A stretch of DNA of 64,000 nucleotides from Oleispira sp. (lineage in GTDB: Bacteria; Pseudomonadota; Gammaproteobacteria; Pseudomonadales; Oceanobacteraceae): NCBI GenBank assembly GCA_016765295.1, contig JAESQF010000053.1, positions 42,948 to 106,947 on the forward strand, in the 5' to 3' direction. Shown one piece after another: positions 1 through 9,850 of this stretch. The translations under genes were made by a program, and so were the position numbers. The stretch's first letter is position 1; each line of letters opens with the position of its first letter. A model generated the notes under the pieces. It made no database searches. It was given only the letters and a program-made list of their open reading frames with translations, and was not told where the DNA came from.

Positions 1-696
1 GCCCGTGCAATGAAAACCATGGGATTGAAAGAGCTAGTCTTGGTCGACCCAACAGACTATCCAGCGGAGGAAGCCAGCAGTCGCGCGGCGGGAGCACTGG
101 ATGTACTAGACAATGCGACGGTCGTTGCAAGCTTGCAAGAAGCCATTTCAGACTGCACTCAAGTTTTCGCTACCAGTGCTCGCAAGCGCAATTATACCCG
201 CCCGCAAGTAACCGCCGAAGAAGCAGCCGGTTGGATAAAAGCCAATCCGAACGAAAAAATAGCCATCGTCTTTGGCCGCGAACGCATGGGATTAAGCAAC
301 GAACAGCTCGGCATGTGCCAACAATTGCTCTATATCCCAGGTAATCCTGACTACGACGTATTGAATATTGGCTCAGCTGTTCAGATAGTCAGCTACGAAT
401 TGTTCAAACAATTCGGTAATCACCGTGATGAGTTAGAAACCTCAGAGTCTTTACAGGGTAATGAAGTAGGGGAAGAATATGCCAGCCAACACGAGTATGT
501 TAATCAACAAGAGCTGGAACGCTTCTATCAGCATTTAGAATCGACACTTTCTGATACCGGTTTCTTGGTAAAGAATCATCCAGGCGAAGCCCTGCAACGC
601 CTACAACAGATGTTTGCCCGCGCTCAGCCGAATGCTAAAGAATTGCGTATGTTGCGAGGAATTCTTGGCTCTGTAGATAAGCTGACAAAGGAATAA
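1..696 (+). CDS. trmJ: tRNA (cytidine/uridine-2'-O-)-methyltransferase TrmJ, 5' end outside the window
   Basis: SpoU/SPOUT-family methyltransferase that 2'-O-methylates position 32 of tRNAs. The reading frame is open to the first base (ARAMKTMGL, the family's conserved segment after the first strand), so roughly the first 20 residues lie upstream of the window and the ATG at 10 is internal. Visible SPOUT features are the FGRERMGLSNEQL motif, the IPGNPDYDVLNIGSAVQIVS knot region typical of TrmJ, and the C-terminal helical extension ending in LRMLRGILGSVDKLTKE. The product role is well established for the family. It ends 24 bases before the convergent higA stop, with no clear terminator hairpin between them. 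Confidence 0.93.
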   Translation, partial: ARAMKTMGLKELVLVDPTDYPAEEASSRAAGALDVLDNATVVASLQEAISDCTQVFATSARKRNYTRPQVTAEEAAGWIKANPNEKIAIVFGRERMGLSNEQLGMCQQLLYIPGNPDYDVLNIGSAVQIVSYELFKQFGNHRDELETSESLQGNEVGEEYASQHEYVNQQELERFYQHLESTLSDTGFLVKNHPGEALQRLQQMFARAQPNAKELRMLRGILGSVDKLTKE

Positions 697-720
697 ATAA
701 GACTCTCTAGCAAAAACTGA

Positions 721-1158
721 CTACGAGGAGATACTGAATAAGTAATCAGGTCGAATACCGAAACGGATACAGAGTTTCTCTATCGCTGGCTTAGTCAGTG
801 GACGTACATTATTCAATACTCGACTTACCATGGTCTTATCGCCAATTTCTGGTAAGTCATCGCGAGTTAGATTGTATTGATCCATTAATACATTCAAAGT
901 CGCAATATGAGCAGGGATACCATCAGCCTGGTTTATGAATGCCATTAAATCAGCATCCCTCTCCTCATACTTCTCGATAGCAGAAGCAATAATATCAATC
1001 AGTGGATTTAATGGAGCACCCTCTTCATCTTCACAGGCATCAATAAGCTCACCTATCAATTCTTGGGCTTTCTCATAGTCCTGTTCATTAGAGATGTTAA
1101 TCAAAGACACAAATGGGCTAATAGCCGCTTCGAATGACTTAATTTCAGATTGGTACAT
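721..1158 (-). CDS. higA: HigA-type antitoxin with C-terminal HTH
   Basis: Antitoxin partner of the upstream HigB toxin; 145 residues. The N-terminal two thirds are acidic and helical. The last ~55 residues (LTRDDLPEIGDKTMVSRVLN...LTKPAIEKLCIRFGI) form a Xre/HTH-type DNA-binding domain, the arrangement of the long HigA family whose antitoxin gene follows the toxin gene. It is transcribed with higB, 26 bases downstream, from the palindrome-containing promoter at 1500-1543. By family knowledge it neutralises HigB and represses its own operon. Confidence 0.85.
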   Translation of the reverse strand: MYQSEIKSFEAAISPFVSLINISNEQDYEKAQELIGELIDACEDEEGAPLNPLIDIIASAIEKYEERDADLMAFINQADGIPAHIATLNVLMDQYNLTRDDLPEIGDKTMVSRVLNNVRPLTKPAIEKLCIRFGIRPDYLFSISS

Positions 1159-1184
1159 TTGATTCTCCTTACAATATCTATCGA

Positions 1185-1487
1185 CTATTTTCTATGCTTC
1201 GCAGTGAACTTGTCATAGTCCGCATGAGAGCCAATAAACTTAATGTGCATAAGCTCATGAACAAACTGGACAGCGGCTACCATTCTTAAATTATTGCCAC
1301 CCACATCAATTACCCACCATTTATCTTCATGTTTGAAGTTATCTAGGCTAGGAAATACGGCTTTTAGTTCGTCAGGGGTTTTAAACTTTTGCGTATTTAA
1401 TACAGCATAAAGATGCCCTAACGCTTTGGCATCATTGGGGTATTTCTTAGCCGCATCATTAAACGGCCTTCTACTGATTATCCGCAT
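1185..1487 (-). CDS. higB: HigB-family mRNA interferase toxin
   Basis: RelE-superfamily HigB toxin, 100 residues, the usual length for the family. The characteristic segments are visible: MRIISRRPFNDAAKKYP at the start, WWVIDVGGNNLRMVAAV in the core, and a C-terminal LMHIKFIGSHADYDKFT segment. Family members cut mRNA on the ribosome. It is the first gene of the higBA operon, and toxin-before-antitoxin order is normal for HigBA. It is chromosomal here, lying between trmJ and ald and outside the large island. Confidence 0.9.
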   Translation of the reverse strand: MRIISRRPFNDAAKKYPNDAKALGHLYAVLNTQKFKTPDELKAVFPSLDNFKHEDKWWVIDVGGNNLRMVAAVQFVHELMHIKFIGSHADYDKFTAKHRK

Positions 1488-1499
1488 TCTCTATGCCCT

Positions 1500-1543
1500 G
1501 TTGTCAATATAGCAACTATACAGGAAGTTGCCAATATGGCAAC
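1500..1543 (-). promoter_or_regulatory. higBA promoter with two operator palindromes
   Basis: On the minus strand, TTGGCA (1529-1534) and TATATT (1506-1511) are spaced by 17 bp and drive higB, whose ATG is at 1487. Two related 17-mers cover these boxes: a perfect palindrome GTTGCCAATATGGCAAC (1527-1543) and an imperfect one GTTGTCAATATAGCAAC (1500-1516), 27 bp apart. Their overlap with the promoter fits autorepression by HigA. The boxes and palindromes are seen directly; the function is inferred. Confidence 0.8.
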
Positions 1544-1563
1544 TCAATAGGGATGACCAAATT

Positions 1564-2694
1564 CTAATGATTAAGTATCTCCCTAGCATCAACATACTCA
1601 AGTCCCAAACTCTCCGCCACACTGCGACAAGTAACCTGCCCCCTATAAACATTCAAACCATTCAATAAGTGCGGATCATCCAAGAGCGCTGCTTTATAAC
1701 CCTTATTGGCAATACTCACGATGTACGGCAAGGTCGCGTTATTCAGCGCAACCGTAGACGTTCGCGGTACAGCTCCTGGCATATTAGCCACACAATAATG
1801 CACAACGTCATCGACCAGATAGCTAGGATCTGCATGAGTCGTCGCACGGGACGTTGCAAAACAACCACCTTGATCAATCGCGACATCCACTACTGCAGAA
1901 CCCGGCCGCATGCGCTTAATCATATCTGCCGTCACCAACTTAGGCGCCGCTGCCCCCGGCACTAACACCGCACCAATCACTAAATCTGCCGCTAATACCT
2001 GCTGTTCCAAAACATCCTTACTGGCATACAAGGTTTCTAAACTTGCACCTGCCTGACTAGAATTAAACTGATTATCTAGACGACGTAATACGGCCAGCGA
2101 ACGATCGAGAATCGTCACCTTAGCACCCATTCCCATGGCTATTTTGGCGGCATTAGAACCGACTACGCCACCGCCAATAATCACCACCTTAGCCGGACTG
2201 ACTCCTGGCACCCCGGCCAATAACAAACCACAGCCACCGTTGGATTTTTCTAAGCACTGCGCTCCGGCCTGCACTGACATTCGCCCTGCGACTTCCGACA
2301 TCGGAGCTAGCAAGGGTAAGCCTCCTTCACTCGTCACGGTTTCATAGGCAATACAGATGGCGTTACTGTTAATTAGATCTTCCGTCTGAACTCTGTCAGG
2401 CGCCAAATGCAGATAGGTAAATAATATTTGGTCTGCGCTCAGCCTTGCCCGCTCTGCAGCCAACGGCTCTTTAACCTTAACGATCAACTCTGCCTGAGAG
2501 AATACTTGCTCAGCGCTCTGGGCAATCTCGGCCCCCGTGGCAAGGTAGTCATCATCACTGAAGCCAATACCCATGCCAGCATCAGCTTCCACAATTACCC
2601 GATGACCCTGATGAACCAACTCATACACACTGGCAGGCACCAACCCGACGCGGTACTCATGGTTTTTAATCTCTTTAGGAACGCCAATCAGCAT
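1564..2694 (-). CDS. ald: Alanine dehydrogenase
   Basis: NAD-dependent L-alanine dehydrogenase (alanine + NAD+ + water to pyruvate + ammonium + NADH), cytoplasmic. The length of 376 residues is typical. The N-terminal MLIGVPKEIKNHEYRVGL is the family signature. The catalytic Lys75 (VKVKEP) and His96 (TYLHLAPD) are present, as is the NAD-binding VVIIGGGVVGSNAAKIAMGM loop around residues 170-190. It is divergent from dapE with 137 bases between starts, and probably monocistronic. Confidence 0.95.
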   Translation of the reverse strand: MLIGVPKEIKNHEYRVGLVPASVYELVHQGHRVIVEADAGMGIGFSDDDYLATGAEIAQSAEQVFSQAELIVKVKEPLAAERARLSADQILFTYLHLAPDRVQTEDLINSNAICIAYETVTSEGGLPLLAPMSEVAGRMSVQAGAQCLEKSNGGCGLLLAGVPGVSPAKVVIIGGGVVGSNAAKIAMGMGAKVTILDRSLAVLRRLDNQFNSSQAGASLETLYASKDVLEQQVLAADLVIGAVLVPGAAAPKLVTADMIKRMRPGSAVVDVAIDQGGCFATSRATTHADPSYLVDDVVHYCVANMPGAVPRTSTVALNNATLPYIVSIANKGYKAALLDDPHLLNGLNVYRGQVTCRSVAESLGLEYVDAREILNH

Positions 2695-2702
2695 AATGAT
2701 AA

Positions 2703-3980
<1,278 letters not shown>

Positions 3981-3981
3981 A

Positions 3982-5205
3982 ATGACTACATCAATTTTAT
4001 TATGCCCTGTATGCAAGGAAAGCCTACAAGCAAACGAGAGTAATAAAAGTCTTAGCTGCGAAAATAATCACAGCTTCGACCGTGCGCGCCAAGGATATTT
4101 AAACCTGCTATTAGCGCACAAGAAAAATTCAAAAAATCCGGGAGATAGCCAAGAAATGGTTATCGCTCGCCAAGCGTTTTTGAATTCAGATTTCTATCGC
4201 CCAATCTCTGATAGCCTGAACCAAATCATTGTTGATGCAGCCCTTAAAATACAGGCCCTTAAATCAGAGAAGGCAATTCAAGTATTAGACATCGGCTGTG
4301 GCGAAGGTTATTACAGCCAGCGCATACACCACAGTTTAAGCGATCATCAGATTGAACATAACTTGTTTGGTTTAGACATCTCAAAAGATGCGGTGATTGC
4401 TGCGGCAAAACGTGCAAAAGCCGAAGCAGCTTTAGTCTCAAAATCAGTAGAAAGTGAATGGTTAGTCGCCTCTGCCATCGACATTCCTCTGCAGGCACAC
4501 AGCATCGATATCGCTACCTGCTTATTTACTCGCCTGATGCCAGATAGCTATCACAAAGTAATTAAACAAGATGGTTACTTCATCTGCGTTAATACCGGTG
4601 AAAAACACTTAATTGAATTACGTGAAAAACTTTACGACGAAATAACCAAAACCGAATTCGACCCAGTGAAAAACATGGGAGAAGATTTCGAGCTGATAGA
4701 TCATCAGCAAGTTAGCTACCAGAATACCCTCAGCAGCCAGCAACAAATTCAAGACTTGTTATTAATGACGCCGCACAACTGGCGCACCAAAGCAGATAAG
4801 AAAGAAGCGTTAACGAGCTTAGAAGAATTAACCGTAACCATTGATGCTCAGATTCACGTCTTTAAAGCAAAAGAAAAAGCGATTGTAGAAGTTGAAGTGG
4901 TTGAGGAAGTGCTTGAAACGGTTAGCTCATCAAACCCTTGGGGAAAATCGAAAGTCGCCGCTGAACCTGCGGCCTTGGTTGAAGCAGTATCCGAAGTAGC
5001 TGCGGAAGCGGCAGTTGAAGCACCTGCTGAAACTCAAACAGTAGCGCCGCAAGAAACATCTACTGAAGTAGCGCCTCAATCTAAAGCGGCCAGTTCAGCT
5101 AGCCCTTGGGGAGGTACTAAAGTAGTAGCTACTGAAGAGACCTCAACAAAAGCAGAAACACCTGCTGAATCAAAAGAAAAATCAAACCCTTGGTCAAATT
5201 CTTAA
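3982..5205 (+). CDS. rlmA: 23S rRNA (guanine-N1)-methyltransferase RlmA with a C-terminal NPW-repeat tail
   Basis: RlmA-type enzyme that methylates N1 of G745 in 23S rRNA. The N-terminal zinc ribbon has Cys8, Cys11, Cys26 and His30. RARQGYLNLLLAHKK is the family motif, and the SAM-binding VLDIGCGEGYY lies at 101-111. The enzyme fold ends near residue 295. A further ~110 residues follow, rich in Ala, Glu, Val and Thr, with three spaced motifs NPWG (318), SPWG (374) and NPWS (402). This tail is not part of the usual ~270-residue enzyme; its role is unknown. The gene starts one base after dapE. Confidence 0.88.
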   Translation: MTTSILLCPVCKESLQANESNKSLSCENNHSFDRARQGYLNLLLAHKKNSKNPGDSQEMVIARQAFLNSDFYRPISDSLNQIIVDAALKIQALKSEKAIQVLDIGCGEGYYSQRIHHSLSDHQIEHNLFGLDISKDAVIAAAKRAKAEAALVSKSVESEWLVASAIDIPLQAHSIDIATCLFTRLMPDSYHKVIKQDGYFICVNTGEKHLIELREKLYDEITKTEFDPVKNMGEDFELIDHQQVSYQNTLSSQQQIQDLLLMTPHNWRTKADKKEALTSLEELTVTIDAQIHVFKAKEKAIVEVEVVEEVLETVSSSNPWGKSKVAAEPAALVEAVSEVAAEAAVEAPAETQTVAPQETSTEVAPQSKAASSASPWGGTKVVATEETSTKAETPAESKEKSNPWSNS

Positions 5206-5221
5206 TCCAAGAGAAAAGAGG

Positions 5222-6481
5222 CTAGAGTTTAGTTTCTGATATAAAAACATCAGTGCTGCCTACTGAGTCTTCAAAATTAATCGCGCCAGCATGATCATCA
5301 GCGTCATTATTATGAAATAAACTACGATCAATCGTTACTGTTAAACCGTTACTATTTTCAGTATGAAGGTCAATCGCACCACCACTACCAACCTCACTAT
5401 TTGAGGCCGTATTACCTTCAAACAAAGTATCTGTAATGTTTAAATTTCCAGCAATACCACTGTTATCACCTAATACAGAGATAGCGCCGCCATTGGTCGC
5501 CGTATTATTAATGAAAGAAGATTTACTGATGGTTCTGGTTAGCTCCGTACCTGATTGATCATAGATATAGATTGCGCCCCCTTCACCGTCTAAATTGTTA
5601 GAGGCTTTATTTCCTGTAAATACAGAGTCGTTAATAACAAGAGAAGACTGCTCAATATATAAGGCGCCACCTTTGCCTATGGATCTTGTTGATGAGTTAT
5701 TACTAAAAGTAGAGCCATCAATATTAACAGTACTGTTTTCTGCGTATAAAACACCACCATGATTATCGGTGCTGTTATTAGTAAATTCAGAATCAGTGAT
5801 AGTAAGTATTGCACTTTCAAATACTGCAATAACACCAGCGGAATCGCCTACATGGTTACCATCAAAAATAGAATCTTCAATGATTAAACTTCCCGAATCC
5901 ACACTAATAATACTGCCAGGGTCATCAGAAGTAATACCTTGGAATGTTGAATCGGTAATCGTCGTTGTTCCGCTAGACAAAATAGCGCCATCATCGTGGC
6001 TGTAATAATTTTGTAGCAGCACATTATCTAAATCTAACTTACCGCTTTCCAAATGCAATAATGCAGTCACTCGATAATCGTCTACTTCTGCACTACTATC
6101 ACCATCCAGAATCAAGTCTTTAAGAGTCAGCTGACCTGATTCAATAATTCTGATATTCGCTACGTGGGATTCAGCTTGAGTAGGAGATTCTGTCAGTTTA
6201 AGGGTAACGTCTGCTGCTACAGGGCCGCTAATCTCAAGCTCAATTGTATTGAGTACGATAGAATCACTTATTATTACCGAGCTACCTGAAAGGCTATCTG
6301 CCAAGCTAACAGCATAAGGATTAGCGGTACTTCCACATGCAATAATTGAGCTCAGAGCAGCATCAAGCTCAGCTTGGCTGGTGACATTAAAGTCTTGAGT
6401 ACAGGTTGTGCCATAAGCTTGAGAGCTCGCTAAAGCAATGGCGAGAACGAGTGGCTTTACGGGTGTTTGGAAGTGAGACAT
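5222..6481 (-). CDS. Exported right-handed parallel beta-helix (POMP-like repeat) protein
   Basis: Secreted or cell-surface protein of unknown function. I chose the ATG at 6481 because it gives a clean signal peptide (MSHFQTPVKPLVLAIALASS, then QAYG); the longer frame from 6526 adds a 15-residue prefix. After the signal come about ten imperfect repeats of the form F-x-N-N-x-A/T-x(n)-GGAI/V, typical of pectate-lyase-like and polymorphic-outer-membrane-protein beta-helices, often as ITDSxF / LTI / IDGSTF turns. It stops at residue ~419 with no autotransporter barrel, sorting tag or lipobox, so it is either a free secreted helix or a truncated adhesin. It is convergent with rlmA. Confidence 0.75.
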   Translation of the reverse strand: MSHFQTPVKPLVLAIALASSQAYGTTCTQDFNVTSQAELDAALSSIIACGSTANPYAVSLADSLSGSSVIISDSIVLNTIELEISGPVAADVTLKLTESPTQAESHVANIRIIESGQLTLKDLILDGDSSAEVDDYRVTALLHLESGKLDLDNVLLQNYYSHDDGAILSSGTTTITDSTFQGITSDDPGSIISVDSGSLIIEDSIFDGNHVGDSAGVIAVFESAILTITDSEFTNNSTDNHGGVLYAENSTVNIDGSTFSNNSSTRSIGKGGALYIEQSSLVINDSVFTGNKASNNLDGEGGAIYIYDQSGTELTRTISKSSFINNTATNGGAISVLGDNSGIAGNLNITDTLFEGNTASNSEVGSGGAIDLHTENSNGLTVTIDRSLFHNNDADDHAGAINFEDSVGSTDVFISETKL

Positions 6482-6660
6482 AGAAACAACTCTTATAATT
6501 AGTATAACTGGCTGCATTTTAACCACTATTCAAAAGAATAAGTAGTCCCTATGTAGTAATACTGGTCGTTAAATGTGCAAAAAATAAGGAAGATGCTAAT
6601 TCATAGGATTTTTTGCTATGGTGTCACCTACATTGAAACATCGCTATTAAAGGTTTTAAC

Positions 6661-7290
6661 ATGAGTATCAAGGCAGAAAACCGCTTGCACTTTGGGGTGC
6701 CTATATTCGAGGCGAGCTTGCCTGCACTAGAAAGTCGCCGAGAAGAACTTGTGACCACGTTATTACAAATGCGAGATACTGACTCACAAGGAATTGCCCG
6801 TTCGAATCAACGAGGCTGGCACAGCCAAGATGCCCTGCATAAGTCTGAAGAGCCGATTTTGAAATGGTTAACCGATCAAATATATCAATTAGGAAGTCAA
6901 TTGATTCGCCATTCAGAAGGATTACCAGCTGACTCTAGTATCCTACTCGGATCGTTATGGGCTAACGTGAATGACTTTGGCGCGTGGAACGCTCCACATG
7001 CACATTTACCCTGTGAGTGGAGTGGAGTGCTTTATATTGATGTGAATGAAGACCCGCAAGAAAAAGAAAATGGGATTGCACCAGGAGATCTTATGTTTTT
7101 TGACCCTGTGCCAGTCGGCGCTCCATATCGTAAATCGTCTACCGTGAGCTATACCCCTAAAAATGGAACGTTGTTTTTGTTCCCTGGCTACCTAATGCAT
7201 ATGGTAGCGCCCCACTATGACGATAAACCTCGTATTAGCATGGCATTTAATTTTAGATTAGGCGATGTTCTGAATTCTTTTGCCCGCTAG
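6661..7290 (+). CDS. Putative 2OG-Fe(II) oxygenase (TIGR02466-like)
   Basis: 209-residue protein of the 2OG-Fe(II)_Oxy_5/TIGR02466 type. The candidate metal-binding site is His113 and His115 in NAPHAHLPCEWSGVLYI with His180 in FPGYLMHMVAP. Arg191 in KPRISMAFNF is the expected 2-oxoglutarate anchor. Substrates of this family are not known to me. It stands alone between two minus-strand genes, with a 134-base upstream region. Confidence 0.75.
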   Translation: MSIKAENRLHFGVPIFEASLPALESRREELVTTLLQMRDTDSQGIARSNQRGWHSQDALHKSEEPILKWLTDQIYQLGSQLIRHSEGLPADSSILLGSLWANVNDFGAWNAPHAHLPCEWSGVLYIDVNEDPQEKENGIAPGDLMFFDPVPVGAPYRKSSTVSYTPKNGTLFLFPGYLMHMVAPHYDDKPRISMAFNFRLGDVLNSFAR

Positions 7291-7307
7291 CGAATGCATA
7301 ATATTCC

Positions 7308-8441
7308 TTAGTAAGAAGACAAAGATCCCGTCACACCTTCAACATACCAGTTTAAGCGCAACAGCTTTTCATCCGATAACACAGCACCTTCTTTCACTCG
7401 AATACGGCCACGAGTATTTTTAATCGGCCCAGCAAAAACATTCAACTTACCAGAAATAATCGCGGCTTCTTGTTCAGCAACCAAGTGTCTAACATCTGCT
7501 GGAATTGAATTATTCAAAGAAGAAAGCTGAGAAGTTTGATCTTTCATGCCCATCCACTGCGATTGCCCTTGCCACTTGTTATCCATCAAAGCCTGAACAC
7601 GCTTTACATAATAAGGACCCCAATTATGTGTAACAGAGGCTAGATGCTGTATCGGCGCAAACGAACTCATATCAGCATGAAAACCAATAACCTTCACACT
7701 ATTTGCCTCTGCAAACTCAGCGACCGTCGACGAGTCAGTATGGTTGGTTAATACATCAGCACCATTAGCGACTAACTGAGCCGCAACCAGTCTTTCTTTC
7801 TCAGGCTTATGCCATGACCCTGTCCACTGAACTTCAACTTCAGCGCTGGGATTTGCTTTGCGCACACCTAAAGTAAAGGCATTAATACTGCGAATCACTT
7901 CTGGAACACGATGAGAAGCAATATAACCAATCTTGCCAGTCTGAGTCATTTTGCCAGCAATTAAGCCCGACAAATAACGTGGTTCATACATACGGGTAGA
8001 GAAAGCTGCCAGATTTTTCCCTAAGCGAGTACCCGAGGAGTTTTCAAATTTAACCTGTGGATTACTTTTTGCCACACCTTCAGTCGAAATTCTATAACCA
8101 AATGAAGTAGCAAAAACAAGATCATTTTTTGTCGCCAGCTCTTGAATAACAGTACGAGCACCACGTCCTTCTGCCACAAGTTCGACAACAGTGGTTACAA
8201 CCTTATCTTTCATTACCTGTTCTAGATACTGTCGGCCTTGATCATGGGAGTAGCTCCAACCAACCGAGTCAGCAGGGCCAACCAATACAAAAGCAACACG
8301 AATAGGTGTATTCGCTTGGCCAGCATGAGAAAACATCATCATGCTTAGCAATAAGAAAAAGCCCGCCAGCAGCTTTGGCATTGAGAATTGATGGGAGAGC
8401 TGATTGGAAAAATGACACTTTTGAATACAAGAATATAACAC
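7308..8441 (-). CDS. BMP-family periplasmic substrate-binding protein (copy 1)
   Basis: Member of the basic membrane protein / PnrA-like family of type I periplasmic binding proteins, usually ABC-transporter receptors for nucleosides or related ligands. The core begins at IRVAFVLVGPADSVGWSYSHDQG and ends LLRLNWYVEGVTGSLSSY. A hydrophobic signal segment precedes it, with no lipobox Cys. The GTG start at 8441 has an AGGCGG-like ribosome site; an internal ATG at 8381 would give a shorter signal peptide and is the main alternative. No permease or ATPase gene is adjacent. It is a close paralogue of the next gene, and the two promoters match. Confidence 0.82.
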   Translation of the reverse strand: MLYSCIQKCHFSNQLSHQFSMPKLLAGFFLLLSMMMFSHAGQANTPIRVAFVLVGPADSVGWSYSHDQGRQYLEQVMKDKVVTTVVELVAEGRGARTVIQELATKNDLVFATSFGYRISTEGVAKSNPQVKFENSSGTRLGKNLAAFSTRMYEPRYLSGLIAGKMTQTGKIGYIASHRVPEVIRSINAFTLGVRKANPSAEVEVQWTGSWHKPEKERLVAAQLVANGADVLTNHTDSSTVAEFAEANSVKVIGFHADMSSFAPIQHLASVTHNWGPYYVKRVQALMDNKWQGQSQWMGMKDQTSQLSSLNNSIPADVRHLVAEQEAAIISGKLNVFAGPIKNTRGRIRVKEGAVLSDEKLLRLNWYVEGVTGSLSSY

Positions 8442-8492
8442 TAAGAACTACCGCCTAAATACTTACTGAACAAATGATCAATTAAGGCGCGC

Positions 8493-8521
8493 ATTATCAT
8501 GATCTTAAGAATGTAGGTCAA
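8493..8521 (-). promoter_or_regulatory. Promoter of BMP copy 1 (duplicated with copy 2)
   Basis: Minus-strand TTGACC (8516-8521), 17 bp, GATAAT (8493-8498), about 52 bases before the GTG. The same boxes, spacing and flanks (GCGCATTATCA on one side, AGGTCAATA on the other) occur upstream of the paralogue. Confidence 0.75.
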
Positions 8522-8580
8522 TACGAAAGATGGCTAAAAACAGAGTTATTATGAGACACGCATAACAACTCTGCATTTTT

Positions 8581-9675
8581 TTAAAAAGATAGCAGCGATC
8601 CAGAGATACCTTCTACATACCAGTTCATCCGCAGAAGCTTTTCATCCGTTAATGCCCGGCCTGTTTTAACCCGTACGCGGCCACGGTGATTCTTAATCGG
8701 CCCAGAAAAAACCTCAACCTTGCCGGCAGTCAATTCCGCTTGTTTAGCTAATACCAGCGCCTTCACATGAGCGGGTATATTATTGCTCAATGAAACCAGC
8801 AATGAAGTCTGCTCAGCCATACCTGACCACTCACTACCCGATACCCAAGTATTATCTAATAACGCTTGAATTCTTTGCTCGTAATAAGGGCCCCAGTTAT
8901 GAATAACCGATGCCAAATGATAGTTCGGGGCAAACTCACTCATATCAGAGTGGTAACCAATAACCTGAACTTGTTTCTGTTCTGCCAGCTCAGCTACCGC
9001 AGAAGAATCGGTATGATGAGTTAAAATATCGGCACCAGAGACAATGAGTTTCTCCGCCAAGTTTCTTTCTTTTTCTGGGTTATACCAAGATTTACTCCAC
9101 TCAATTTCAACCACAGCATTCGGGTTGGCCTCACGCACGCCAAGAGTAAAGGCATTGATACCGCGTATGACTTCCGGAATTGGATGGGCTGCCACATAAC
9201 CAATTTTATTTGTTTTGGTCATACTACCGGCGATCAACCCTGCCAAGTATCTTGGCTGATAGGCACGGGTAGCATACGTTGCTAAATTATCTCCGTGGCG
9301 AGTACCGGTTGCATGTTCAAACATGACCTCTGGATTTTCTTTAGCAATACCCTCTGTTGGCACCATATATCCAATAGACGTAGAGAATACAATATCGTTT
9401 CGACTCGCAAGCTCTTGTAATACCTTACGCGAAGCACGGCCTTCCGCTACAAACTCAACATATTCAGTTTCAATTTTTGCACCAAATTTTTGCTCTAGGT
9501 ATTTTCGCCCTTGGTCGTGAGAATAACTCCAACCTACATAATTAGCCGGGCCTACCAGCACAAAAGCGGCCTTAATCGGCGCCGCTTGGGTAGATAATGA
9601 AGTGAGCGATGACAAGATAAGGCTAAGACAAGCCAATACTTTCATAGAATAATTGCTTAATTGGGTATTTAACAC
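8581..9675 (-). CDS. BMP-family periplasmic substrate-binding protein (copy 2)
   Basis: Paralogue of the gene at 7308, colinear over its whole mature length (IKAAFVLVGPANYVGWSYSH ... LLRMNWYVEGISGSLLSF), with a signal peptide ending STQAA and no lipobox. The start is a GTG at 9675 or, equally plausible, the ATG at 9645 (MKVLACLSLILSS). It lacks neighbouring ABC transporter genes, so the pair may work with a distant permease or as free sensors. The duplication includes the promoter region, so the two copies are probably expressed together but from separate promoters. Confidence 0.82.
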   Translation of the reverse strand: MLNTQLSNYSMKVLACLSLILSSLTSLSTQAAPIKAAFVLVGPANYVGWSYSHDQGRKYLEQKFGAKIETEYVEFVAEGRASRKVLQELASRNDIVFSTSIGYMVPTEGIAKENPEVMFEHATGTRHGDNLATYATRAYQPRYLAGLIAGSMTKTNKIGYVAAHPIPEVIRGINAFTLGVREANPNAVVEIEWSKSWYNPEKERNLAEKLIVSGADILTHHTDSSAVAELAEQKQVQVIGYHSDMSEFAPNYHLASVIHNWGPYYEQRIQALLDNTWVSGSEWSGMAEQTSLLVSLSNNIPAHVKALVLAKQAELTAGKVEVFSGPIKNHRGRVRVKTGRALTDEKLLRMNWYVEGISGSLLSF

Positions 9676-9731
9676 GGATACGACCTAGTGGAGCTTACTT
9701 GATAATTTCTGACCATTTAGTCAGGTGGCGC

Positions 9732-9760
9732 ATTATCAATATCTTAGACAACTAGGTCAA
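9732..9760 (-). promoter_or_regulatory. Promoter of BMP copy 2
   Basis: Minus-strand TTGACC (9755-9760), 17 bp, GATAAT (9732-9737). It is identical in both boxes and spacing to the promoter at 8493-8521. Confidence 0.75.
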
Positions 9761-9810
9761 TATCAAAACAGAAGGAATGCTAAGAGATTATGAGACGCAT
9801 ATATCAATTA

Positions 9811-9850
9811 GAGGATTTAGAGAACCGTTATAGGATTTAGAGAACCGTTA
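9811..9850. repeat. 20-bp tandem duplication across a stop codon
   Basis: Two adjacent 20-bp units, GAGGATTTAGAGAACCGTTA (9811-9830) and TAGGATTTAGAGAACCGTTA (9831-9850), differing at one base. The second unit contains the end and stop codon of the TIGR04282 gene, so the event left the protein intact and placed a copy of its last codons in the downstream spacer. Confidence 0.9.
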
